From Eumeta japonica (taxonomy: Eukaryota; Arthropoda; Insecta; Lepidoptera; Psychidae): a DNA stretch of 64,000 nt. Positions 26,801 to 40,400 of the stretch are shown here, in pieces (position 1 is the stretch's first letter; each line of letters begins with the position of its first letter). The stretch covers positions 62,001 to 126,000 of the forward strand of contig BGZK01000747.1 of NCBI GenBank assembly GCA_005406025.1, read 5' to 3'. Below the pieces are notes generated by a model. It ran no database searches and had not been told where the DNA came from. It saw only the letters and a list, made by a program, of their open reading frames with translations. The translations under genes were made by a program, and so were the position numbers.

Positions 26801-28390
26801 TGAAATGCCGAACAAACCGAACAAGGTCTGTTAATAAAGATTTCCAGGAACAAACCAAAAAAGAAACCGCTCCCCAGAGCTATTTAAAACTACCCACACA
26901 ATTCAAAAAAGAAGTGAAGAGAGAGAGTTGTTCAACGAAAACCACTGTAAAGAGGTAAATGCACCAACACTGGAAATCAATAACATCTTTTCTCTGCTCA
27001 GTGAAGATTTAGGGTATGAGAGTGATCACAATAACTCCACAGTTATTTCCAAACACAGGGAAATACGAAACCACCCCCAATTATCTTATATGGCATTTAG
27101 AACGTAAAATAGCTAACTGACTTCATTCATGAGGCAATAAAAAAGAGAATTGTTCATACAAAATAATACCATGATATGAGAGCTGCCAATTTGTGTCGAG
27201 AATATCAAAAGGAAACAAACATCTATAATTTAATATGGTTTTATTGCTTTTCAAAATGTCGCCATGATAATTGATGCACTTCTGCATATGCTGAAACCAA
27301 TTTTTATAGTTTTTTTTTTTTCCATTCTAATTGAGATATCTCCAAAATGTGCATTTTGAATGGCATCAACGGCCTCATGGCGACTCGAAAAACGTTGACC
27401 GAGTAATTTATTCTTCACGCTTAGGAATAAATGAAGATTGTTAAGTACCAAATCAGGGCTGTTCGGCGAAAAACCCGTCAATTTGATCTTTTGACCTTCC
27501 AAAAACCGAGTTATTTCGGCGGACGTGTGACAGATGTCGTAATGAAGAATGTTTCTGTGTTGTCGGTTGTTCTTTCTTATTTTTTCAAAGACTTTTGACA
27601 AACTGGTCATGTACCACTCCAAATTAACCGTTTTACAAATCTAGTGGCACTGTAACCACATGTCTATTTATACTAAAAAAACAGGTAATCATTCGCTTCA
27701 AAGTGCTTTTGGCATGAACCGTTTTTGTTGAGTTCAACTCATCTTGGAACATCCACACTATTAACTGTTGTTTGGTTTCGGGGTCACACACATTGATTCT
27801 TTATCATTTTTTTGCACCAATTGACATAATCCTGTTTTTGATCAATGCTCAAGTTGTATGGATTCCAACATGAACAAATTTTTTTTACAGACAAATTTTC
27901 GTGTAATATCTCATGTATGCTCGTCATACTTATACCCAGGGACTCCTTTATCTCGTAATATGTAACATGACGATCTTGCATTATTAGTTCTCGCACAACA
28001 TCAACATTTTATGGTACAACAATCGATTTAGGGCGACCTTCTTTAAATTCGTCTGTGATCATAGACCCTCATGATTAAACTCACTAAACCTGTGACGCAC
28101 AGTGATTTTCGATGGTGCTTCATCCCCAAAAGTCGAAGTGAGTTGATCGATGCACTTTTTTTGAGTTAGCCTACGCCGAAAATCGTAATAAATCATCGTA
28201 CGAAAATTTTCATCAGTTAAATCAATTGTGATAAAGACATGCAGTTCTCAAAATGACGCCACAATGGTAAGACAATTGACAGTTACACGAAACAAACTGT
28301 ATCATACAGCTAAGGAGTTCCATTTTTAAAATATTATAATTACTTTCAAAATATTGTTCTGTATGTGACAAGCATTTATTATTCAAATTG

Positions 28391-28442
<52 letters not shown>

Positions 28443-31400
28443 AACTGTGAACCACTGGAATGAAACGAAAATATATGAATCTTAATATAGGATAAATATC
28501 TTTAGGAAGAATATGTTGAACCAACATCGAGTGCCGGAAATCAAGGTCGCGGTAAAGACATATCAACTATTATAGAAGCAGCAGAAGAAGAGAAACTTAA
28601 GGCAGAACGGGAAGGCCAAGATCAGGTAATATTAAGATGATACTTACTAGTTACAAAAATGATTTTTTTTTATGTTCATTGATAAAATAACAATAGCATT
28701 ACTTTGAGAATCATATGATACTACTATTTTTAATAAAATTTTATTACAATTACAACTTCAATCAATGATATCATGACCTATTCTAAATGTGCTTTTACAG
28801 TGGACATTGTTTAAAAAATGACATAGCTTTTATATTTTTTTATTAGTAAAATATCCTATTATTCTACTTAACTTTTACTGTTTTTGCATTTTGATTTTAA
28901 TTTAAATTTTTAAATTACATATTGTCAATCTCATATTAGATATGAAAAACGATATTGCTCCGAAATAAAATAAAGTCAATAAAGTTAATAGTCCGACAAC
29001 CTCAGATTCTTAGATTATACACTAATATAAGGGCTATGATATGCATCTTAAATTTCCAATGATTTAGTATATTTGATATCATACAAATGGCGCCACCAGT
29101 ATGTGATTGTAATATTTCTAAATGGAAATGAAATTGTTCCTGTTATCAATGTAGTTTGTTTACAAGATGTATTATGCAATAAATTATACAAAACATCTGC
29201 AAGCATAGAAAATAATGAAAAATCAAAGTTTTTAGTATGTTATAAAAGTAGCTTTACAATACAAAAGTTATATTCTACTAACTACGATTTTAGTAACTGA
29301 AGTAGCATTATAGTAATTGATGTAAATCATGATCACAATATTCTATTGTGTAGGGTGTTAATTCGCGGAAATTCAGATGCTTGTCTGCGACATGTGTTAA
29401 CTTTCAGCATGCGTCCCACCACTGAACCTCGAATCGGTTTTTTCGATATAAATCCCTATACAATGAATGGAATATTGATTTGAGAGGATTTACAAATATC
29501 TAACATCTAAGAAAGTGCTAATAATTTATTTATCGTTTTGTGTTAAATAGTTATAATGTTGTTTTTATACCCATTCAACTATAATTGCTATTTTTAAATA
29601 TTCTATTCTATTGTGTGAGATGTATTAACATCTCACACAATTTTTTCATTGTGTCATTTTAATTTTCATGAATTGTCGTGAAAATTAAAATGACCACAAT
29701 ATACTTTAAAAAATTTGGCATACCCAAAAGTGCATGATGCTCGTAATGCTCATTTAATTTTGATAAGAAAGAAATTCTGCTTTTGACTTATAAAGTGAAA
29801 CAGAGAACAACAAAAATACCTCAGCATCTAACAAGAAACGTCTTATAATGACATCTACAAATGCTGAATACTATTACAATACTTTACCCATTTGATAAGT
29901 TTAGTGGTGTTTTAACTCTTACTTCAAAAATAATATTCATTGATTATAATTAAACGACATTGAATTAGACAGCCATTTTGAGTAGGAAACTACAGTTAAA
30001 CCTCGATAAGTTAAAGTCCAAGGGAAACACAAAATATTTTAAGTTATAGAGGTTTTAAGTTATCAAGGGTCTATGTTAGGGATAGGTTAATATAGAGGTA
30101 AGTATGTACGTATGTATGTATGTACCCTTGTTCCACCCTTTATCAGCGTATGGGAGTGTTGTTAGTTTTCTTTTTAAACTCATTTTAAGCCAGTTTTATC
30201 ACACAGTAAGTAAAGCGATGTTTCCAGGACAATGATCAAAAACTTATGATCCAAGGCTTACTTATGTCTAACAAGGCTAACCGCCGCAAAGCTTTAATGA
30301 ATTTCGAAGAAGCAAACAATAGGTGACATATGTATTGTTTACGTTCACAATTTAACTAGTGAACACGTGCAAGCAATAAATACCGAAACCTTTTGTTTTG
30401 CACACGTTAACAATTTAACTAGTGAACACGTGCTAGCATTAAATACCGAAACCTTTTGTTTTGCACACTCTTTCAAAATGACTCATTGACAAACAATTTT
30501 ATGTTATAGAGGTTGTCGAAACATTTCTTTAAGTTACTGAGGGCCAATACAGAGACTTATTTAAGTTATAGAGGTTGCGTATTTTAAGTTATAGAGGTTT
30601 TGGGCTCTGATGGGAAGGGAACATATTATTTTTTTAAATTATAGAGGTTTTTAAGTTACCGAGGTTTGAGTTATCGAGGTTCTACTGTACCAATTCTAAA
30701 GCTAATGAAAAAAAGCAGAATTAACAAATTTTTTCACAAATTATCATGTTTTCAAATTTCACACATCGCATGCTTTAATGGAAAAGTTTTATAAACTATT
30801 TTTATGTTTTTTCGTTTCTACTACATTAAATCATTTTCTAAGCGTACAGAATTAATCTTGCATTCAATTATCTGCACAATTAATGTAAAAGTTCCTATTT
30901 TCATTTACTAGTGAAAGTATAGCAATAAAAATAGCTGCTAGCAAAAGGCAAAGAAAAATTTTTGCTTGTAAAGCACTCTTAAGTACAACACAATGAATCA
31001 TGTAATAAGTTTTCCATGTATTTAAGTATATCAAATACAGAAAAGAGGCTCATGTACATCATGAAAAGATATACAGGTTGTACAAACAAAACACATTATC
31101 AACAAACTGATAGTGAAAAATATGCTTGTTTATTTTCTTATGAGGTATACATATCTACTTTATGCATATCAATATAGTATTTTATTAATATTCACTTCAT
31201 TAATAATGGTCACCGTATGGAAGAGTGTTCAATGTACATTTGGCAACAATTATAAAAGTTTTGTAACCTATTTTGCAGAGCCAATTCATGGAAATAAAGA
31301 AATTGAAAAAGAAAATGCGTCGTAAACCACGGAAGTTAAATTCTTTAGAGGTGCCGTCGGAAGATGACGACGAAACTGACGAAGACTTCAAAGATACAGG

Positions 31401-34400
31401 GTTAGATGTCTCTTCAGTCTTCATGGATATAGTGATAGAATTTTATTAGTGGAGTGTAGTAGCATTTAACTATAAATTTTCACCTTAAACATAATATATA
31501 AAAGTATATTTAATTATTCTAACATATCACCATTAATACTTGATAGTCATGCAAAAGTCAGGAATTTATTTTTTAATAAGAAATAAAATGGTTTTATAAG
31601 GTCTAGTTTGTATTAAGAATCAGTACAATATTAGGGAATAATCGGGTTTACTCGGTTCAAATACATAACATGCTAATATCTGCCTGCAAAAGAAAGACTT
31701 GAGTACAGTTAATTAAGCAATAATGTTTTTTTTTTATATATGTTTCTAAACATATTAAATTTGATTTAAGAAAATAAGTTGTAGTGATATTTTTTCCTTT
31801 TTCTGAAAGTCACAACCGAATAACCAAAAATTCAAAGATATTTTTGAATTTCTATAGTGAGTTACATTAAAATATTAGCATTATTTTTATTTCTAAGTCC
31901 TGCATATAATACTGTAGAATTAGGCATTTACAATTTTTGAACCACTTTTACAATAAAATAGAGCATATAGGCTTTTAAATTAGAGAAATTGTGTGTTAAT
32001 GTACTCATTTAACTTTTACAAGATGAAGCAATAAGATTTTTGTTATATTAAACTTTATCATTGTAATTTACAGAATGTATTCATCGTCTGAAGATATTAG
32101 CTCTGATGCTGATGGTGACAGTAATGGTGACAGTAACAATAGCTCATCTGACTCTTTGCCCATAAGAAGATCTAATAGATCTGACAGAAAAGGTATGACT
32201 ATATATATTTGTTATTTTGATGTCTACTCTTTGTTAGTTAGATTATATTTTTACTTACAAAATAAATATCTGTACAGATAGAAGAAAAATTGTTGAATCT
32301 CCAGAAATCAAAAAGAAAAAAGGAGTATTCAATGATACTTCTAGTGAATCTAGTGGCACGAAGGATTGGTCTCAGTCAAAGTTTGTATTGTAATAACCAG
32401 TAATATGATTTATTATTTATATGTTATATTAATGTAATTGAACATAATGTTTTAGGAAAAAGCTAAAGCATAAAAAGAAACATAAAAGATTTTCTCTAAA
32501 GAAGACCAAAAGAAAGAAAAAAGGACTAACACAGTATGATGCCGAGGGTAACGTGATTAGAGCAAGGGTCACTTATGGTGGACTAAGCGGAGATGACGAT
32601 GAAAATGACTGGTCACCTAAACACAGAACAAGGCAAAAAAAAATAGACTACACAGAAATGCCAAATACTGAGTCTGAAGATGTAAGTATTCATAAACAAT
32701 TAAACAGATTTCCTATTGCTTCAATAAGGTAAACCGTGATAGTCCCACCAGATCAGAAAAATCCATAAATGTATATAAAAATTTAATTAGAAAGTATTAA
32801 TTGAACTAATTAAATATTTTAATTATTTGAAAAAAGTGTAAGGTTTATTAATATATTCGTCCAGTACTACGACTTTCATTTACAAAATAAAAAAATCAGG
32901 TTTGTGTTTCTTATGTTGGAGATCCATGAAGATTTTAAGAAAAGTGGACTACATTTATTTATCTGGTTTAATACTATTTGAATATATGATTCACATTTAA
33001 GACGCGACAATGATACCACGCAGTTTGTAAGCCAATGAAATCCGCAGTGGCGTTGACCACCTACGGGGATCGGTTGAAGGGGTCGAATCTCGAGACGACG
33101 TATGTCAGTTCGATCACAAATACTATATGAATGTTATTTTGTATTAACAAAAACTGAGCTTATGACATACCTAAAACTGTGATTGTATGTAATGAATATT
33201 CCACAAGTTGGTTTTCTTAAGAACTACAAATAGTAGCAAAAAATTGTTCTATACTTTTCAGGAAATGCATAAATCAAGTGGAAAACACATGCCGGACAGT
33301 TCTGATGAATTTAGGTTAGAAGAATCCGATGTCTCTTCTTCAGATTCAGATTGCAGAAAGAGAAAGAAGTCGAACTCCGAAAACTCCGATGGCGAGAAAC
33401 ACAAAGAAGCCCTCATAGACCTCATTAAGAAAACTGCTTTTGTCCCTCTCGAGAAATTGCCCGATGATGTTACAAGAGCAAAACAAGAAGCACTTGAAGC
33501 TTGCTTGAGTAAGTTATTTTTTGTTGGAATTATGAAATAAACGCTATTTTGTTTGAATTTTATTACATAAGGGAAAAAATTTATAAACTGTGTTCCGAAA
33601 CATCTTTATTTACTACGTTCTCAAAATTATGATGTAGTGGCAAAAATAGCCTGACCGATCAATTTCAAATTCTAACCAGCTTTTGACCTTGTAAAACACG
33701 TCGATTTCCGCAAACTGGGTCAAAATCAGTTGATTCATTTGCGAGAAATCGTTGTCGAAAGAAATCGAAACAAACAGTTTTTTTGAAATAACAACGAAAC
33801 GGATAAAATTAGCGGGACGTTGCAGAGTTGGCCTTTAGGATCAACTGTTTTCCACATTTTTTTATTAGCTATTGTGATGGGCTCATTGGCTCGACCAATG
33901 AAATATCACATCCTTAAAGAATACAAATGTAAAGTGGCAGCTTTCACTGTGCGTTTCGTCCAGTGAGTAAAGGTTCTGGTAGCCCACTCCCCCTCCGTCA
34001 GATATTCTATTCCTTCCTAAAAGGCCGGCAATGCTCTTGTGACTGCTCTGAGGTTGCAAGTGTCCATTGACACTGGTGATCATCAACTCTGCCCTTTGCT
34101 CTCACCAACTCCCGTTTTGCTCCTTGAAATTTTATAGACAAAAGCTATTATTGTTATGTAATTGTGTTACAGATATAGTCTGCATTCGAGAAAAAAATTC
34201 TGTTTTCTTTTTCATTACATCACATATTAAGTATGAATCGTTTTTAGAGTTCATTTTTTGTTTTATTTATTGATAGATAAAATTGAAAGGCCTCGATTTA
34301 AAGTTGAGAAATTTCTGTTTATTAAATTTGTGAGTATATTTTGATTGATAACTACGTATCAATGCCATTTTTTTCTTACCTCCGCAAAATACAAGTCAAT

Positions 34401-37400
34401 TTTCAAACAAAATAGTGTTAACTTTTTGTCTTTTTACATTTTTGATTTATAATCCATTAATATTCAGGTCCGCAGCTTCTTTTAGTTTAAAGATTAATTA
34501 TATAGAATTAACCATTGAACTTACAGCACCAGCATGTAATATCTGTAATCATATTTATATCTCATTTCGTGTAATTTGGAGATTTACATCACAGAATAAT
34601 ATGTGCTCATTACGATGATAATTAGTGAAGTCTGCATTGTATTTGAGAAGAAAAGTTAACATGAAAAGATAATTCTTTAATGGGTATAATCTGATTTTTA
34701 AGCGTTTCAACTGTAGTATGTATTTATTATGATATAGAAAATTTTGTTCTGAATCATTTTGTAAGTAAAATAGTAGAAACTATATATTTCACAGTCAGAA
34801 TTACGACTACCTACCAACACTAAGTACACAGCGTGGAAAACTACTTTCAGCGTATTTATTATTCTCTCCTTTTTTAAGAATTATTTATGTTTTTTGAGGA
34901 ATTTCACCGAAACGGCTAGATTCTTTTTTCGATCAAATATACTACCTAATCGCAAATGTCTACTTATATATAAATAAAATTGATCATAAGTTTTTTATTA
35001 ACAGGAAAATTAGCTATTCCTATAAAATAAATAATTATTTATTTACTAGTTATTTTACACTCGTTTTGGTATACATGAATTAAATAGGGTAACAATTGTT
35101 TCCGATTTCGATCGCGCTCTCGATTTTGGGTTCTGTTTTTTCAGCTCATTCTGTATTATATTGAATTATATTGATACACACTGATTGCGATATCAATATC
35201 AAATCCAATGGTTCCTCAAATGGTATTTTGCTAACGATAAGTCCGGGATCAAAGCTGGATAAAAATTTCAATTTGTATCGCACTGGTATCGTTTTGTAAT
35301 GTTGACCGGAAAAATTCAAAACATCTAAAACCATCAACAGTTTTTTTAAATATTTAATTAAATAATTTGTATTTTCTTTATTTTAGCAATATATTCCCTC
35401 ATCTTCATATTCATGTAGCCACAAGTTTAATTTCAATAATACTTTATATTCATTTCTTTTTTGTGGTATTTATTTTTTTTCATAGTACTTATTGTATTCA
35501 TTGCTTTTGTAACTATTTATGTGTACTTGTCTTTATTTCCTTAGTCAACAAAAAGTTTTCATAAATTCTTCGCTCATGTTGTCAATTAACATTGTAGTCC
35601 GACATGTTCTTCGGCTCTTTCTTGCATTACACCACTAATGTGGCATAAAAACCGACTATTCTCTTTCGAACCATCTTATAATCAGTTAAGAATTACGCAA
35701 GATTTTTAGAAAGTCCAAAACTATTTAAAATATGATTTTTTTACACATTACAATAAAAATTTTTACACCAAAAAAAAAAATGGTAAATATCTCAAATTTT
35801 TAGTTCAAAATATTCATTTTGAAAGATGCTCATATACTTTTTTTTATTTTCTAATGCATCTATCAATGTTTTCAAGCGATGTTTACATATTGATATTGAG
35901 AGTTAATTTATATTTTTATTTTCAATATTTGTGTGTGTAGTGTATTTTTATCTGTTACCTTACTTATTAAAAGTAAAAATATAAATGCATACTTCTATGT
36001 GGGTTTTGATGCCGATCTTTTAAAGTAAAAGAATTTTTAGAATCTGTAATAGCACAAATATGCAGATGAGAAGCCAAATGTTAATAGTCTGTTTTACTCA
36101 AGGAGCTTGTTATTAGGGGAAAAGTTTTTAGAATCGGTGTACTCTTTGGTTCAATAGTACAAAGACGCAGACGAAGTCGAGTATAAATGCTAGTTTGTGT
36201 TTCTTTGAGAAACCTTCCCGTTCGCGCGTACAACACATCAACAATTTCATAGTAATATAATGAATGGCTTAGGTACACAAATAAAATGGACAAATTACAC
36301 ACTCATTGAAGATAGTATGTCCCTATGGAAAATTTGATTATAATCTATTTAGGTTATTTGGAGATTAGCTATGACAAATAAACAGACTTTTATTGACTAA
36401 CGGTGGGTGTAAAACTTTAAAAATACATCATGGTATAATAATAAAGGTACATCATGGAATAAATATTTATGATAAACTAAAATATCATCAAACTGTTCTT
36501 CAGTTATAAAAAAGATATACAGAGAGAGATGAATCTTAAATTAGTAGAATTGGTATCAGTGAGTTATAAATCAAATATTTATTACAAAATATAATTGTGT
36601 TATCATGATCTAAATGGGGTTTTAGAAAATTCACAAGGAGCATATTTAATGCCAATGGAATATATGATGCTATTTTGTATTTTCAATCACTATATTTGTA
36701 TCTGGTAAGCCTAAACTATGTAGTAGAGTAGGTGTCTTTAAATAAAAAATGATCAACATTGGGTATACTGGAAATCATTGGTACAACTAATTCGGCTAGG
36801 AGATATATATAGTTATACATCTCCTTGCCGAATTAGAATATATCTATATATATATATATATACATACACATTCACTTTTATAGAACAATAGAAGTAGAAT
36901 AAATCATATTCCATTATTATTTTTAAGGTGCACAAGCAGCAAATAACAATGGTGATAACACCATGCGAGCCGTCCGAGGGAGAGGTAGTCGAGGCGGTCG
37001 CAATAATAGGTCAGTTTTTTAAATATTTGAAAATTTCTTTGGTAAAGTTTTTATCGAATGGTATTTCAAGTCTTAATTATACTGTAGATTTATACTTACT
37101 TAACATTTATTTCGATTTTTGATGAAAACTATGTTTTAATTTAACACAGGATGATGGAATTGATCATACATCTTTTTACAAATATTTATATTTCCTCCTT
37201 TTTTAGAACAACTTTGCCAAAGTAACTAAAACAAAAATATGTTATTGAAAATGTGCTTATAAATAATATAAAAATAGTATATAGAAAGCCCTACGAAATG
37301 TCCTGGTAAACGCGCCCGAGTGCTCACATACTACGAGCCGCGTGCCCACGTTCCGCGCGCCCCGCGCTGCGTCCGAACACGTGACAAACGGGCTATGCGA

Positions 37401-40400
37401 TGTGTTATTAAAAATATATATATATATCTAGTTTTTTATACCTACGAATGACACTTGATGTTGTGAATGAAGGAATTTCAGACATACGACCACCATAGTG
37501 ATCGCCTAGGGAAATTTCTGGTACTATAGGCAAATTATCGCATAGACGATAAACATCACACAATATTACGGACTCGCAGTTTGTTGACTGCCAGGGTAAG
37601 TTTTACTATAAAATTTTAAAGCTGCAGTGATTTCACCTCTACCAACTCCCCAACAATACATCATGTTTGCTTATTCAATAGCAGTGAAAAATATTGTTAT
37701 AAATACTTCAATGTTAATCACACAAAATTTTACTTTCAAAAACGTCAATGTCGTAAACATAACACTATAACAAAAATACCTAAATCTCTAAGGCCATGTG
37801 TCCAGTTGTTATCCGCGCGCTCACGTGTATACCTGCAACAGACTTGATAGAAACCGAATCGCGCACGGATACGAACTGCACGGCGGGCGTCGGCGCCCGC
37901 CACCCCACAGATTTGAGCGGGCGGCTTGTACTTGACACATTACATGTTACGTTCTGAGCTATTTTTCTCAGAAACGGCTACTCACAATGACTATGGTTTC
38001 CTTGGCGAAGTTTTTCTAAAAGAAACGGAAGTTGTTTTTCTAATGAAAATGAATATTTGAGGAAAGCCATATAATCAATTCCATATGGTATAAGCATGAA
38101 ATGGACTGAATTGTCTTAGGCTTAGTGATTTAATCTAAAGGAAGTATGGTTGTATGTTATCATTATTATACTGCATAGGTAATACTAATAAATAATAAAA
38201 AACAAATTAATTAAATTTTTACAGAGGTACACGTGGCATTAAACGAGGTGGTAAAACTCGAGACCCTTCTGCTGTTTCTAAAGTTGCATCTGAGAATACT
38301 GATGAGACTTTATCAAAACTTGTTGGTGTCAAAATTAAAGGTATACAAACTATATTAAATGTAATATTATTACTAAAGGTCTACATTCTATATTAAATGT
38401 AATGTTGTTCATAGAAAATTTTACAATTTACATTCTTAACAAAGCGAGAGAATATTAACACATTTTATTGATTACAGATTTGACGCCTAATTTTGATGGA
38501 AATACAAAACCGATTCAGGTGCTTAAAACCATATTTTATAATCAAATAGTTTGTAAATAAATGAAAAAGTAAATTGAAACTTAAATTATTCCAGCTTGAG
38601 CGAGAGAAAAAGCGTTTGGAAAAAGAAGCCCGTCAAGCGGAGAAAGAAGCTCGTAAATTAGAACGATTGCAAAAGAAAGAAGAAAAAGAGAAATTAAAAG
38701 AACAAAGAGCAAAAGAACGCGAGGAAAAAAGGCTAGCAAGACTCGCATTACAGGAGAGCCGACGGCAGCGGCGGGAGATGGGCGCTACAGCTCCTGTTCC
38801 AGTCTACGGCACACCGGCACATGAGCCGCGCGCGCCACTGTTTCCTCGCTTACCTACACCCCATGCCCCCCCACGCCTCCAAGTTAGTCCACTATTCTAT
38901 TATTTCAGAGTTAACCTATGCAAATAAATATTAATTATGTCATTAATTTTGTGTAATTGTGATTAATCTCACACAAAACGCGGTTCAATCATTCCAGTCA
39001 TATTGGCGATTTATTGTTTACTTTTTTAAAGTAGATCATTTGTCAAAATCAGTTTTGAATACAATAATTCAAAGAAAAACTAAATCATGTATATTGAAAA
39101 TTTGATTGAATGACATCAGTTATCTTAAATTACACCTGCAACACAACACTGAGCAGTTATGCTGTCTGATTTTTTTATTCAAAGTCACATTGTTTTTAAA
39201 TAACAACTGATTTTATATTTCTTTGTATACATCTGCTAATCCGAGAGATAGTATGGGTTTTCTTCACCGAAATAAAATTTATGAGTAATTGACATTTACA
39301 GCAATGCTTCACATTCAAAAAATATTGATGTGTATTGATTGAAGACCTATATGTGAAGCAACGTAAATCTTGAAAAGATTTTTATTTATGTTGTTATTAC
39401 ATATAACCTCATAATTAAACATAACACTAAATTGGTTGTATTCATGTTGAGCAATTTCTTCAAAATTGAAAAAAATGTCCAAAGTCTGTCCAAGAATCTG
39501 ATTTGACACATAAGTTTTCTAATATTCTTATTACGTAATTCTACACACAACGTCAGAATTATGTGTCGTACAAAATCAGTCAAAAAGTTTTAAAAAGTAA
39601 CTCTGTTTTGTTAGTCCAATACATATTTTCATTTAAAATTTAATATCGGATAGAATTGTCAATGTAGCTAATAAAGCACAATCAATTGCATACACTTTAT
39701 CATAAACGCATAACATCCAGCATGTTACTATGTGTTGCAGACAAACATCTAACTATGAAATTTAAGCCACACCATACATTTTATTATACATAGAATATTG
39801 TAAGTTATGCACTTTCAAAAACGCAGCAATTGTACTTAGCAAGTTAATCTGAGTGCTGTATGTTCATCCATATAGAATTATAAATTAGCAAGAAGTATAT
39901 AATGCCAAGTTTTTCAAGTTATATATATATTTGTAGTCCTCATGGGAATATTGCAAAAGTATTGCAGTGTTTCCCCTAATGAAAATTATCAGTTTCTATT
40001 AATGAAATACAATAATTGTGTGTGTTTTAAGGTAAGACCTGAACTACAGGGAATGCGCCCTGACCTCGCTAATGTACGAGCGCCTCGCCCACCGCCACAT
40101 CTTGATCCAACTGCTGTCATGCGTGAAGGTAAAAATGGAAGCAATGTACTTTATGATTTGCAGTATAATCAATTGGTTTTGATAATAATTAAAATATTAA
40201 GCGATGTCAAAGGGTTTTTTTAAAACATATACAATTATAAATAAACTAAATTTAAAAAAATGTAATAGTTGATTTAAAAAAAAGAAGGGGTTATGCCTAT
40301 TTGTGGCAAGATGCATGTTTGTATCCATGCATATGATCTTTTGATTTATAAAAAAAAATAATGTGAAGCTTTAATTGAAATCATAAACTGAAGCCTACAC

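Larger units (their letters stand above)
25166..28505. other. Rsf-1: Rsf-1 intron 13, contains a broken ORF and mariner copy B
   Basis: 3.3 kb. From about 26614 to 27106 there is a long open region broken by one apparent frameshift, followed by mariner copy B (27177-28390) and a TA/TG microsatellite. The first part (25166-26600) is AT-rich without recognised features. Confidence 0.5.
28626..31278. other. Rsf-1: Rsf-1 intron 14, repeat-rich
   Basis: 2.65 kb. Contains twin hairpins at 29611-29694, a pogo/Tigger-like MITE at 29993-30687 and a dispersed repeat at 30720-31020. The rest is AT-rich. Confidence 0.55.
33509..36927. other. Rsf-1: Rsf-1 intron 19 with repeat debris
   Basis: 3.4 kb. 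Contains a lepidopteran-type repeat tail near 33880-34130 and an 18-bp-stem hairpin at 36787-36836. The patch 33600-33830 is GC-richer and unrecognised. No exon seen. Confidence 0.5.
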
